The position numbers and the translations under genes are program-made. From Negativicutes bacterium (GTDB taxonomy: Bacteria > Bacillota_C > Negativicutes > Sporomusales_B > JARLHX01): a stretch of DNA of 64,000 bases. Positions 34,659 to 42,514 of this stretch are shown here, piece after piece (position 1 is the first letter of the stretch; each line of letters begins with the position of its first letter). The stretch lies in NCBI GenBank assembly GCA_031292015.1, contig JARLHY010000005.1, positions 56,477 to 120,476 of the forward strand. The letters are read 5' to 3'. Below the pieces are notes generated by a model. That model was not told the origin of the DNA. It saw only the letters and a program-made list of their open reading frames with translations, and did not search any database.

Positions 34659-36053
34659 TTACGAAGTGGGGGTTCGGCTAACTTTAATATTATATCTTTT
34701 TATCTTTTCGTATAATACACTGCGGGAAATCTTCAAGAGTTTACTCGCCGCCAATACGTTACCTTCCGTTTCCAAGAGAGCTTCAAGGATTCTTTCACGC
34801 TCAACATTTCTTCTGGCCGACACTAAAGGGGTACTGGTATCTTTTTGTGATAGGGTTTGAAGCCTCGCTGTCAGGTTTTTGAAACAGCCCAGGGTTAAAG
34901 GACCGGACAAAACAATATTAGCTGCCCGTTCTAAAGTGTGCTCAAGCTCCCGGACATTACCAGGCCAATCATGAAGCCGGAAGAGGTCTAATACATTCTG
35001 GTCAATGCCGGAAATCTTCAAGCCAAGATTATAATTTATTTTGTTGATCAGAGCTTCCGTCAGTTCCGGTAAATCCTCCAGCCGCTCCCGCAGCGGCGGT
35101 ACCTCTATCGGCACAATATTAATCCTATAAAAAAGATCTTCCCTAAATTCGCCTTTATCGACTAAATCAAAGAGATCCTTATTCGTGATAAAGATTAATC
35201 GCACATCAACATTGATCGGCTTATTGCCACCTACCCTCACTATCTCTTTTTCTTGTAACACTCTTAACAATTTAGGCTGCATTGTCATTGGCATCTGGTG
35301 GATTTCATCCAAAACCAGTGTACCTTTGTTGGCAAGCTCAAATTTACCAACTTTTCCTTGCTTTCTTGCCCCGGTGAAAGCACCTGCTTCATAGCCGAAA
35401 AGCTCGGCTTCAAAAAGTTCCGCCGGAATGGCGGCGCAGTTTACCCTGACCAGCGGGTGCTGACAACGCGGACTTATTTGATGTATGGCGTGAGCAAAAA
35501 GCTCTTTCCCGGTTCCCGTTTCTCCGCTGATTAGCACCGTAGATCTTGTTTGCGAAATTTTGTAAACAGATTCCTTAATGGTCCGCATATTAGGAGCATC
35601 ACCGATGATTTGATCAATCGAGTATTTAGCCTTGAGAAAGCCGGATAATTCAGGTTCATATTGTGAAATTTCATCGCGCAGGTGATTTATTATCTTGACA
35701 CTTTGCGCCGTCGTCATCATAATCGTCGAAAACAAAACGAAACATATAACCCCAACCAGGTTGCCATTCTTTTTGATTGGCAACCGATTAACCACCGCAT
35801 ATTCACCATTCTTCATGAGAAATGCAACTCCCAGCTCACTCTTCTCAGACTTTGCTACAATATGCATTCGGCTATTGGGAATAATGTCACAGCAAAACTT
35901 CCCCTGTGCTTCCTCTGGTGTAACACCAAGTATTGCGGCGTAATTATCATGGACATAGAGAATAATGCCATTTGGATCAGTTATAAGAGTAATAAAGTCC
36001 TCTAAAAGACCTTCCATAATGTTAGTAAATTGAGAGATATCCTGTTTTATCAT
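34659..36053 (-). CDS. Sigma-54-dependent activator (PAS, AAA+, Fis-type HTH)
   Basis: A 464-aa enhancer-binding protein. A PAS-like sensor (about 15-125, ITDPNGIILYVHDNY) is followed by an AAA+ domain (about 150-380). The latter has the Walker A motif GETGTGKE, the sigma-54 contact loop GAFTGA, and the Walker B segment GTLVLDEI. A C-terminal Fis-type helix-turn-helix follows (GNVLAASKLLKISRSVLYEK). The ATG at 36053 follows GAGAGGTGCGC; the longer frame to 36101 has no such site. It should activate the promoter at 34370-34387. The PAS ligand is unknown. Confidence 0.93.
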   Translation of the reverse strand: MIKQDISQFTNIMEGLLEDFITLITDPNGIILYVHDNYAAILGVTPEEAQGKFCCDIIPNSRMHIVAKSEKSELGVAFLMKNGEYAVVNRLPIKKNGNLVGVICFVLFSTIMMTTAQSVKIINHLRDEISQYEPELSGFLKAKYSIDQIIGDAPNMRTIKESVYKISQTRSTVLISGETGTGKELFAHAIHQISPRCQHPLVRVNCAAIPAELFEAELFGYEAGAFTGARKQGKVGKFELANKGTLVLDEIHQMPMTMQPKLLRVLQEKEIVRVGGNKPINVDVRLIFITNKDLFDLVDKGEFREDLFYRINIVPIEVPPLRERLEDLPELTEALINKINYNLGLKISGIDQNVLDLFRLHDWPGNVRELEHTLERAANIVLSGPLTLGCFKNLTARLQTLSQKDTSTPLVSARRNVERERILEALLETEGNVLAASKLLKISRSVLYEKIKRYNIKVSRTPTS

Positions 36054-36361
36054 GCGCACCTCTCTGCCATTTATTTTAATGCCTTCGCCTGGCGGCATCA
36101 TAAATTACATCCTCAAAAGGTCAAATTCACTTAATCTAAAATAAAGACCTGCAAAGTTGTTGATAAAGAAAATATTTTTATTAGTAATTCGTCCTATTCC
36201 CGCTCGCCGCAGCATACAAGCATAAGAACAAGGCTCCAGGCAAAGCGCCTGAAACCTTGTTTTGTTATACCCTGCTGCCTTCCTGGTCAGGAACCCGGCT
36301 CGGCGAAACGAACACCAAGATGGAAAATTTATTTAGAGAAAGGCTATGGAAACCGCTTTGT
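36054..36361 (-). other. 308-base intergenic region
   Basis: It holds the terminator at 36227-36261 for the downstream-ending dehydrogenase gene and should hold the promoter of the activator gene in the A+T-rich part at about 36110-36190. No gene is seen. Confidence 0.5.
36227..36261 (-). terminator. Intrinsic terminator of the dehydrogenase gene
   Basis: AACAAGGCTCCAGGC and GCCTGAAACCTTGTT pair over about 15 positions with one mismatch. TTCTTATG follows on the minus strand, and the plus strand has TTTGTT. Confidence 0.65.
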
Positions 36362-37327
36362 TTATATTTTCTTATGCAGTTTTAACAATTCGAATAATCC
36401 GCGATCCCGGAATTCAGAAATTTCCTTGTTGGTTCGACCAAACTCAGGTTCCCGGTTTGCCATCTCGGCATCAACGCCGGCCTGTGCCGTCTCGATCCAG
36501 CCTGCGGGGAACTTATCCCATTTAGCCATATCAGCCAACCATATTTCTACCGAAGGGTTCATATGCGTGCATGTTCCCGTAATCCCATGCTGGCCGCCGC
36601 CCAGTTGAAAGATCATATTCTGCCCCAACAGGGCATAGCGCAACCCAGGGCCAAACATAAGCGCTTTATCGATATCTTCCACCGTACATACGCCACGCAT
36701 CACTAAATCCGCCTCTTCCCTGTAAAGGGCCGCTTGCAGGCGATTGGCGATAAATCCCAACGATTCCTTTTGCACGATAATCGGCTCCTTGCCGAGCAGC
36801 TTATAAAACTCGTAAGCCTGCTCTACCACCTCCTTAGACGACTTTTCCCCTTTGGTTATCTCTACCAAAGGGATAATATGAGGCGGATTGAACGGGTGTC
36901 CTCCGACGCATCTTTCGGGGTGCTTTAGGTACTTGGCAATTTCAGAAATGAGTAAACCTGATGTACTGCTTGCAATAATCGTATCCGGCGGCGTATATTT
37001 TTCAATTTCAATGAATATTTTTTGTTTTATTTCATAGTTTTCCGGACCACATTCCTGGATAAATTGAACATCCTTAACCGCTTCCTCAAGATCCAATGTG
37101 CATTTTATCAAGCTCTCCGCTTTTTTGGCATCCTGCTCAGTGATAATATGATATTTCTGCAAATTAGCGAGATTTTCCCTTATATAATCCCTGGCATCAT
37201 CAAGTGATTTCTGCTTAACATCATAAATCGATACAGGATATCCTTTCATCGCAAAATTGGTTGCCCAACTCGACCCAATCAGCCCGGATCCCACGCAGGC
37301 CACCTTTTTAATTTCACACGCTTTCAT
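36362..37327 (-). CDS. 3-hydroxyacyl-CoA dehydrogenase superfamily, L-carnitine/L-gulonate dehydrogenase type
   Basis: A 321-aa protein with the NAD loop GSGLIGSSW and the segments QECGPENYEIK, SSTSGLL and GGHPFNPPHIIPLVEI with the catalytic His. The length and the QEC.PE pattern fit the CRYL1 (L-gulonate 3-dehydrogenase) and L-carnitine dehydrogenase branch better than fatty-acid beta-oxidation enzymes. The ATG at 37327 follows GGGAGGGAATATGCA. It diverges from a LysR gene, with a 15-bp palindrome (37346-37360) just upstream of its ribosome site. It may make the 3-keto substrate of the BKACE encoded 3.5 kb away; that link is inference. Confidence 0.87.
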   Translation of the reverse strand: MKACEIKKVACVGSGLIGSSWATNFAMKGYPVSIYDVKQKSLDDARDYIRENLANLQKYHIITEQDAKKAESLIKCTLDLEEAVKDVQFIQECGPENYEIKQKIFIEIEKYTPPDTIIASSTSGLLISEIAKYLKHPERCVGGHPFNPPHIIPLVEITKGEKSSKEVVEQAYEFYKLLGKEPIIVQKESLGFIANRLQAALYREEADLVMRGVCTVEDIDKALMFGPGLRYALLGQNMIFQLGGGQHGITGTCTHMNPSVEIWLADMAKWDKFPAGWIETAQAGVDAEMANREPEFGRTNKEISEFRDRGLFELLKLHKKI

Positions 37328-37345
37328 TGCATATTCCCTCCCTTT

Positions 37346-37360
37346 TAACATGTCATGTTA
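37346..37360. promoter_or_regulatory. Perfect palindrome upstream of the dehydrogenase gene
   Basis: TAACATG-T-CATGTTA has 7-bp arms and lies 19 bases before the ATG at 37327, so a bound protein would block transcription or initiation. The remaining 37328-37644 between the divergent genes shows no other gene. Confidence 0.55.
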
Positions 37361-37644
37361 TCGTAAGCTTATATGGCTTCTGAGATAATGGCGGCAGCCG
37401 GTCCCCACCCACCCGCACACCAAGACGCTCATTGTCAGTTACAGACCGAAATTCGTTTTCTGCTCCCAGATACGCACTTCGCCGCATACCAATAATTCCC
37501 TTCCGGTGCGCTGTTCTTAAGTGCCAAACTATATATATCAATAAAGTCCACTTCTGCCCTCCCTTGCTCAGAAACTTCCCGCAAATATGGAAATTGCTCA
37601 CGATTTACCAATATGATATACTTCCGGCAGGGGAGGGAAATGAT

Positions 37645-38526
37645 ATGGACTTAATCTTGTTGCAATATTTTCAAACTGTGGCCAAGGAAAATCATCTGAC
37701 ACGGGCATCACAAAAGCTGAATATTGCGCAACCAGCCCTTAGCGCCGCCATTGCGCGCTTGGAAAAGGACCTAGGGGTTCAACTTTTTAATCGCATCGGA
37801 AGGCAAATCATGCTCAATGAATATGGGAAACTATTGCTTGAGCATGTTGATGACATTCTGAATAACTGGGACATTGCCCAAAATAAGATTGATCAGCGCC
37901 AGCGCGAAACCAAAAATCATATCAAATTTGCGATTACGGGAATGGTTTTTCCCCAGAAACTGATCCTTGATTTTAAAAAAGAATATCCTGACATCAGTGT
38001 CAAACAAAACATTATCAAGACTGACCAAATTATTCCATCTCTCGCCAAAGATAAATTCGACTTTGTTATTTCAACTATACCGGTCGATGAAGAAACGATC
38101 GAATGTCATATAGTGCTGGAAGAATCGTTATTTATTGCAGTAAATAAGGATCATCCCTTTGCCTCCTATAAGAGCATTACTATCGCTGAAACAAACGGAC
38201 AACCCTTTGTGAATCTTCCAGCAGGGTGTGCGTTCAGAGAATTTACCGATACACTTTGTCGACAGGCAGGTTTTGAGCAGAACGTTGTTTTTGAGTCTTA
38301 CCCGGCCCATTTCTCGGATATGGTCGGTCAAAACATCGGTATTTTGTTCGCCACCGAATCTTCCATCCGTGACGGGTCATTTCATCCTTCGATCGTTTTT
38401 CTTCCTATCGTCAATCCTCCGTGTCGTCGCGCCATCTATGTCCTGTGGGAAAAATCGAGAGTTTTTTCAAAAACAATGCATTCCTTTTATGATTTTTATT
38501 TGCAGTATAATTCTAAAACCACTTAA
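37645..38526 (+). CDS. LysR-family transcriptional regulator
   Basis: A 293-aa regulator with the winged helix at 1-60 (HLTRASQKLNIAQPALSAAI) and an effector domain (about 90-290). The ATG at 37645 follows GGGGAGGGAAATGAT; the frame extends upstream to 37432 but without a start signal. It diverges from the carnitine/gulonate-type dehydrogenase gene, its probable target. Confidence 0.93.
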   Translation: MDLILLQYFQTVAKENHLTRASQKLNIAQPALSAAIARLEKDLGVQLFNRIGRQIMLNEYGKLLLEHVDDILNNWDIAQNKIDQRQRETKNHIKFAITGMVFPQKLILDFKKEYPDISVKQNIIKTDQIIPSLAKDKFDFVISTIPVDEETIECHIVLEESLFIAVNKDHPFASYKSITIAETNGQPFVNLPAGCAFREFTDTLCRQAGFEQNVVFESYPAHFSDMVGQNIGILFATESSIRDGSFHPSIVFLPIVNPPCRRAIYVLWEKSRVFSKTMHSFYDFYLQYNSKTT

Positions 38527-38542
38527 CTCGGAAAAGGCTTTC

Positions 38543-38569
38543 GACTCAAGGGGGCGGTCCTTGTGAGTC
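38543..38569 (+). terminator. Probable terminator of the LysR gene
   Basis: GACTCAAGG and CCTTGTGAGTC pair with one bulge, and GTTTCT follows on the plus strand, 17 bases past the stop. Confidence 0.5.
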
Positions 38570-38600
38570 GTTTCTGCCCTACGGAATTGCCCCACAGATA

Positions 38601-38633
38601 GAAAAAGGCCTCCAGGCTAATGCCTGGAGGCCT
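38601..38633 (-). terminator. Intrinsic terminator of the YedE-type gene
   Basis: AGGCCTCCAGGC-N4-GCCTGGAGGCCT is a perfect 12-bp stem followed on the minus strand by TTTTTC. The stem is the same as in the tRNA-Gly terminator at 45776-45801. Confidence 0.88.
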
Positions 38634-38666
38634 TGATTGCCCAGAAGAAGCGCTGCTTTTTCCGGA
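38631..38666 (+). repeat. Dispersed 36-bp element, copy 3
   Basis: CCTTGATTGCCCAGAAGAAG, then CGCTGCTTTTTCCGGA. It matches 22004-22040 closely. It lies between the stop of the YedE-type gene (38669) and its terminator. Confidence 0.6.
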
Positions 38667-38668
38667 TC

Positions 38669-39739
38669 TTATCCCGCCACCGCCACAATCATTTTCTCTC
38701 TGAAAATAAGGCCAATGCCTGCAGTGATGACGATTCCGACCACTACGGCGATCTGTCCGTTTAAAGCCACTCCCGCCGCACTGCCGGCGATATTGAAGCC
38801 GTGAGCGATGCCGGCCCCGGCCATCATACCCAATAGGCAAAACAGAGCATCAATATTCCCTTCACCGGACATGATTAGTTGCCTGAGAGGACAACCGCCG
38901 GCCAGAACGGCCGCCAAGCCAGTGAGGAACAACCCCAGGAAGTTCCACAGGTGCATGGTATGAGCGAGCGGCTGTCCGGCGTAATCCAGCTTGAAAAAGC
39001 CGAAATACTGATTGCCGGCAAGAGCTGCCAGAAAGATAACGCCGTATATCTTGAGCAGATAGGTATCCCGCACCAAAATATAGTCGCGGATGCCGCCGCT
39101 CAGGCACATCCGGGTCCGCCACGCCAGCGCTCCGGCCAGCAGTCCCGCGATCAGGCTGACAATAACCGGCGCATGGAGCGCGCCGGGTCCGCTGGCGCTG
39201 AATTTCAAGAAAGCAGCATGAGTACCCACACCCACTACCAGGATGACTGCCGCTACAGCAGCCAGATAGCCGGTGGCACTTTTTCCACCGCTATAGGAAT
39301 GGGCTCGGCCCAGGTTATAGCCGTTCTTCAGAAAGACCACCCCGGCGACGATACCAACGGCAAAGCCGGCCAGTCCCGTCAGGCCGTTCAGATCGCCCCC
39401 GGCAAGCCGCAGGATACCCCTCAGCGGGCAACCCAAAAACACCAGGGCTCCAATCATCATCAACGCGCCGAGAACGAACCGGATCGCCGGTTTCGAACCT
39501 CCCCGCGGCCGAAACTCACCGCTGATTTTGGCAAGGCTGAAAGAACCCAGGACAAATCCCAAAATCTCCGGCCTGGCGTACTGCAACGCAGCTGCCTGAT
39601 GAATCCCCAGCGCCCCGGCGATATCCCGCAACTGACAAGCAGCACAAAAGCCGTAGTTACCGGGATTACCTGATTTCACCAACAGGACTGAACCAAGGCC
39701 AAACACAATTCCGGTCACAACGATGATCATCCAGTACAT
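38669..39739 (-). CDS. yedE: YedE-family membrane protein, selenium-metabolism type
   Basis: A 356-aa protein of the YeeE/YedE family with about ten membrane segments and the paired conserved motif GCPLR (in FLGCPLRGI and GGCPLRQL). Further Cys occur in YGFCAACQL and RTRMCLSGG. YeeE imports thiosulfate; a related group co-occurs with selenium genes and is thought to handle a selenium compound. The selD gene 2.8 kb away supports the latter, but sulfur transport is not excluded. TTAGGGAGGG precedes the ATG. It follows the NifB-type gene on the same strand with a 78-base gap. Confidence 0.88.
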   Translation of the reverse strand: MYWMIIVVTGIVFGLGSVLLVKSGNPGNYGFCAACQLRDIAGALGIHQAAALQYARPEILGFVLGSFSLAKISGEFRPRGGSKPAIRFVLGALMMIGALVFLGCPLRGILRLAGGDLNGLTGLAGFAVGIVAGVVFLKNGYNLGRAHSYSGGKSATGYLAAVAAVILVVGVGTHAAFLKFSASGPGALHAPVIVSLIAGLLAGALAWRTRMCLSGGIRDYILVRDTYLLKIYGVIFLAALAGNQYFGFFKLDYAGQPLAHTMHLWNFLGLFLTGLAAVLAGGCPLRQLIMSGEGNIDALFCLLGMMAGAGIAHGFNIAGSAAGVALNGQIAVVVGIVITAGIGLIFREKMIVAVAG

Positions 39740-39817
39740 AGTAACCCTCCCTAATAAACAACATCCATTTATTCAGAGATTTCGTCAAGGTTCATTCTAT
39801 TTATTTCTCGGCTAGCC

Positions 39818-40675
39818 TTATAGGGCAGACGCGCACCCTAACGTGTCATTGTCGCCGAGCAGCCCAACAGCGTCTGCGCGGCAGCGGCGGCAATGGTGGA
39901 TCTGCGGCATGTGAGCCGATATCAATTTCCGTAAGTTTGCCATTTCAGCCGCCGTGGGAGTCGCAAGATCCTCGAAAGGGGTGTCATGAACGGGGATCAG
40001 GGGCATACAGTTCATGGTATCGGCTCCCCATGCAGCCGCCCTTTCAGCAATGGCGGGAATGTGATCGATATTAATGCCGGGCAGGACGACCGTATTTATC
40101 TTGACCATCAGACCTTTTCGCTTCAAGTCAACAATGGCTTCCTCCTGACGGCGCAGAAGAAGCTCGGCGGCTTCGAGGCCCTGATAGGTCCGGTGATTCA
40201 TGGTAACCGAAGCGTAAATCTGTTGACCGATATGAGGATCAACGGCGTTGACTGTTACGGTGACATGAGTCACCCCAGCGTCTACCAGTTCGTCGATATG
40301 GCCGGGCAGATTCAGTCCATTAGTGGACACACAAATCAAGAGGTCAGGACGAATGGCATGTACGGCGCGCAGTGTTTCCAGGGTTCGATCAAGATCGCAA
40401 AGGGGGTCGCCCGGTCCGGCGATTCCCACCACAGCGATATCCGATCTGAGTTCCAAAAGCCTGTGCATATCCGTCAGGGCTTCCGCCGGCTTGAGAACGC
40501 GCCGGGTCACTCCCGGCCGGCTTTCGTTGACGCAATCGTAGAGCCGGTTGCAGAAGTTGCACTGAATGTTGCAGTCGGGCGCCACCGGCAGGTGGACCCG
40601 CCCCCAGCGGGCACTGGCTTTCCCATGGAAACAGGGATGCTGGTCAAGGGCTCTTCGCTCCCGGAGTTTGCTCAT
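39818..40675 (-). CDS. nifB: NifB-type radical SAM protein (core domain only)
   Basis: A 285-aa radical SAM enzyme. The SAM-cluster motif is CNIQCNFCN (CxxxCxxC), preceded by HPCF and followed by NESRPG, GPGDPL and a C-terminal CRRCRADAVG. All these are NifB signatures, including the extra Cys/His ligands for the two auxiliary Fe-S clusters. NifB fuses 4Fe-4S units and inserts carbide and sulfur to form NifB-co. This one lacks the NifX-like C-terminal domain, like the short NifB of methanogens. The ATG at 40675 overlaps the upstream stop (ATGA) and has GAAGGAAA. No nif structural genes are in the window. Confidence 0.88.
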   Translation of the reverse strand: MSKLRERRALDQHPCFHGKASARWGRVHLPVAPDCNIQCNFCNRLYDCVNESRPGVTRRVLKPAEALTDMHRLLELRSDIAVVGIAGPGDPLCDLDRTLETLRAVHAIRPDLLICVSTNGLNLPGHIDELVDAGVTHVTVTVNAVDPHIGQQIYASVTMNHRTYQGLEAAELLLRRQEEAIVDLKRKGLMVKINTVVLPGINIDHIPAIAERAAAWGADTMNCMPLIPVHDTPFEDLATPTAAEMANLRKLISAHMPQIHHCRRCRADAVGLLGDNDTLGCASAL

Positions 40676-41445
40676 TGAATTTCCTTCTTCTGGCCGAATT
40701 TTATGGCATCGACGGGACAGGTTTGCAGACAATCGCCGCAATTGGTGCAATTTATTTCATCAGGCCGGGTTCCCATCTCGCATACTCGTAAGCAGGCGTT
40801 GCAGTTATTGCAGGCACTGGTTTTGAAAACGCGGAAAATGGCCATACCTTTAAAGAGTTCGAGCAAGCCGCCGGTGGGACAAACAAAACGGCACCACAGA
40901 TTGGCCACGAACAATCCCGCCGCCACCAGACCCAGAACAATAAACGTCCGGACCAGCCAGGCCGGGGAGGCGTGTTCGAAGGAAAGCCGAAGCGAGCTCC
41001 AGACTTCACCGACCCGGATCGGCACCATCATCCGGGGATTATGTAATCCGATCCAGATAATTACCACCGCCGCCAACCCAATGGCCATCCCCAACGGGGC
41101 TAATCTGACAAATCGGTTGCGAGTGCGCAGCTTTAAAAACGAGATCTTGCCGATGATCTGATTGACGAACCCGCCGGGACATAACCAGCCGCAGAACGCC
41201 CGCCCCGCAAGCAACACTGACACGGGAAGAAACAGCCAAAAACCCCAGAAGTAGCTCGTGATCCTGCCCCAGCAAGTGATGACCGGGCAGACCTGGCAAT
41301 TCACAAAGGGAACGAGAAACGGACAACGGAAAATGCCGTAGTAGGCCCATTGCCCCAGAACAGCCAGCATGGCCAGTTGAACGCCTCTGCGAACCTTCGG
41401 CAGCAGAAAACCCTCCGGTTTTACAATTTCTATTTGGTTAGACAT
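40672..41445 (-). CDS. NapH/NosR-like membrane ferredoxin (two 4Fe-4S)
   Basis: A 257-aa protein with about four to five membrane segments and the paired motifs CGWLCPGG and CRFVCPTGG typical of NapH, NosR and PceC-like proteins. A C-terminal bacterial ferredoxin domain follows, with two full cluster motifs (CNNCNACLRVC and CTNCGDCLQTC). It should pass electrons between the quinone pool or a flavin carrier and a soluble acceptor. It overlaps the binding-protein gene by 8 bases upstream and the NifB gene by 4 downstream, so the three are translationally coupled. Confidence 0.9.
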   Translation of the reverse strand: MSNQIEIVKPEGFLLPKVRRGVQLAMLAVLGQWAYYGIFRCPFLVPFVNCQVCPVITCWGRITSYFWGFWLFLPVSVLLAGRAFCGWLCPGGFVNQIIGKISFLKLRTRNRFVRLAPLGMAIGLAAVVIIWIGLHNPRMMVPIRVGEVWSSLRLSFEHASPAWLVRTFIVLGLVAAGLFVANLWCRFVCPTGGLLELFKGMAIFRVFKTSACNNCNACLRVCEMGTRPDEINCTNCGDCLQTCPVDAIKFGQKKEIQ

Positions 41446-42295
41446 CTTTTACCCCCAGCTTTTCGATAAGTGTCCGACCTCTTTCGGAAGCGGCGGGAAT
41501 GAAGCCATTATGCTCGAAGATTGCCTGAGCCTCGTCGGAACAGATAAAATTCACGTAGTCGTCGGCCAGGGCGCGGTCCTTTGCATACTTCATCACCCCG
41601 ATGGTAAATGTCAGCGGACCGGGCGGAAAAAGAGCCTCTGGAATGGGTATTACTTCCACTTTCCCGGCAAATGCGGCCTGACAGGTAAGACGCCTTTCCA
41701 CGATGGAGGCCATGCCTTCGCCGTTTATGATTGCCGGCATCATTTTAATGACACAGCTTTCCTTCTCAATCGTATTTTTGAGAACCGCCTGGTCAATGTT
41801 TGCTTTTTTGAGTATACCCATAACAGCATCTCCGCCCGGCGGGGAAGCCCCCAGAGGCAAGATGACCTTAACACCCGGACGGGCAAGATCCTGAACAGCT
41901 TGGATGCCCGCCGGATTCCCAAGCGGAGTGATTAGGACATACTCTGTAAAACACAGGGGCCGAAAATAAAGCATTTTATTGTCAGCCCGCAGTGATTTGG
42001 CCAATTGTAACACCCGTCCGGCGAAAACCTCTGTGACCGCCCCGCCAAGGAGCGATTTGCCCAGGGCTGCAGCGAAAGCCCCCGTATAATTGACCTGGAT
42101 GCCGTTTCTTTGTTCATACAGGCTATTTGCTTCCGTGAAGGCTTCCGATAACCCGCCGCAGGACCACACCTGCAACGAATCGGACTGGAAACGTCCTGCA
42201 AACAGCAGACCGGGCGCCGCGACCGCAGCAGCGATCGAAGCTATTCCGGCCTTAAGAAACGTTCGTCTTTGAACTCCCTCTTTTTTATTGTCCAT
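41438..42295 (-). CDS. Tat-exported ModA-like substrate-binding protein
   Basis: A 285-aa periplasmic-binding-protein fold of the molybdate/tungstate (ModA/WtpA-like) group. The N-terminus has a twin-arginine signal (RRTFLK at about 10-15, then a hydrophobic Ala-rich stretch), so it is exported folded, perhaps with a bound cofactor. Permease and ATPase genes, which an ABC importer needs, are absent; the next genes are a NapH-like protein and a NifB-type enzyme. AAAGGAG precedes the ATG. The ligand could be an oxyanion (molybdate, tungstate, selenate) or something new. Confidence 0.85.
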   Translation of the reverse strand: MDNKKEGVQRRTFLKAGIASIAAAVAAPGLLFAGRFQSDSLQVWSCGGLSEAFTEANSLYEQRNGIQVNYTGAFAAALGKSLLGGAVTEVFAGRVLQLAKSLRADNKMLYFRPLCFTEYVLITPLGNPAGIQAVQDLARPGVKVILPLGASPPGGDAVMGILKKANIDQAVLKNTIEKESCVIKMMPAIINGEGMASIVERRLTCQAAFAGKVEVIPIPEALFPPGPLTFTIGVMKYAKDRALADDYVNFICSDEAQAIFEHNGFIPAASERGRTLIEKLGVKDV

Positions 42296-42420
42296 AGTTA
42301 GCTCCTTTCATCGACGGGATGCGAAGTGGGCGTGTGATCTCCCGAAAATGACAGTTCTGGCCTGAGTATAAGAAAACCAAGAACAGTCACCTTTTGGTTT
42401 CAATCAATATTCAAAATAAT

Positions 42421-42480
42421 TATAGCAAAATTTTATTTTATATAGCAAAATATTATTAAATATCAAAATAAAATCTATAG
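42421..42480. repeat. Three 20-bp tandem repeats between the binding-protein gene and selD
   Basis: The units start TATAGCAAAATTTTA, TATAGCAAAATATTA and TATCAAAATAAAA at exact 20-base steps. The first two share their first 11 bases. A 20-base period is two helical turns, so a protein could bind the same face three times in this divergent promoter region. Confidence 0.6.
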
Positions 42481-42514
42481 GTTGTTAGACAAAACAAGAA
42501 GAGCAGGGAGCCAC

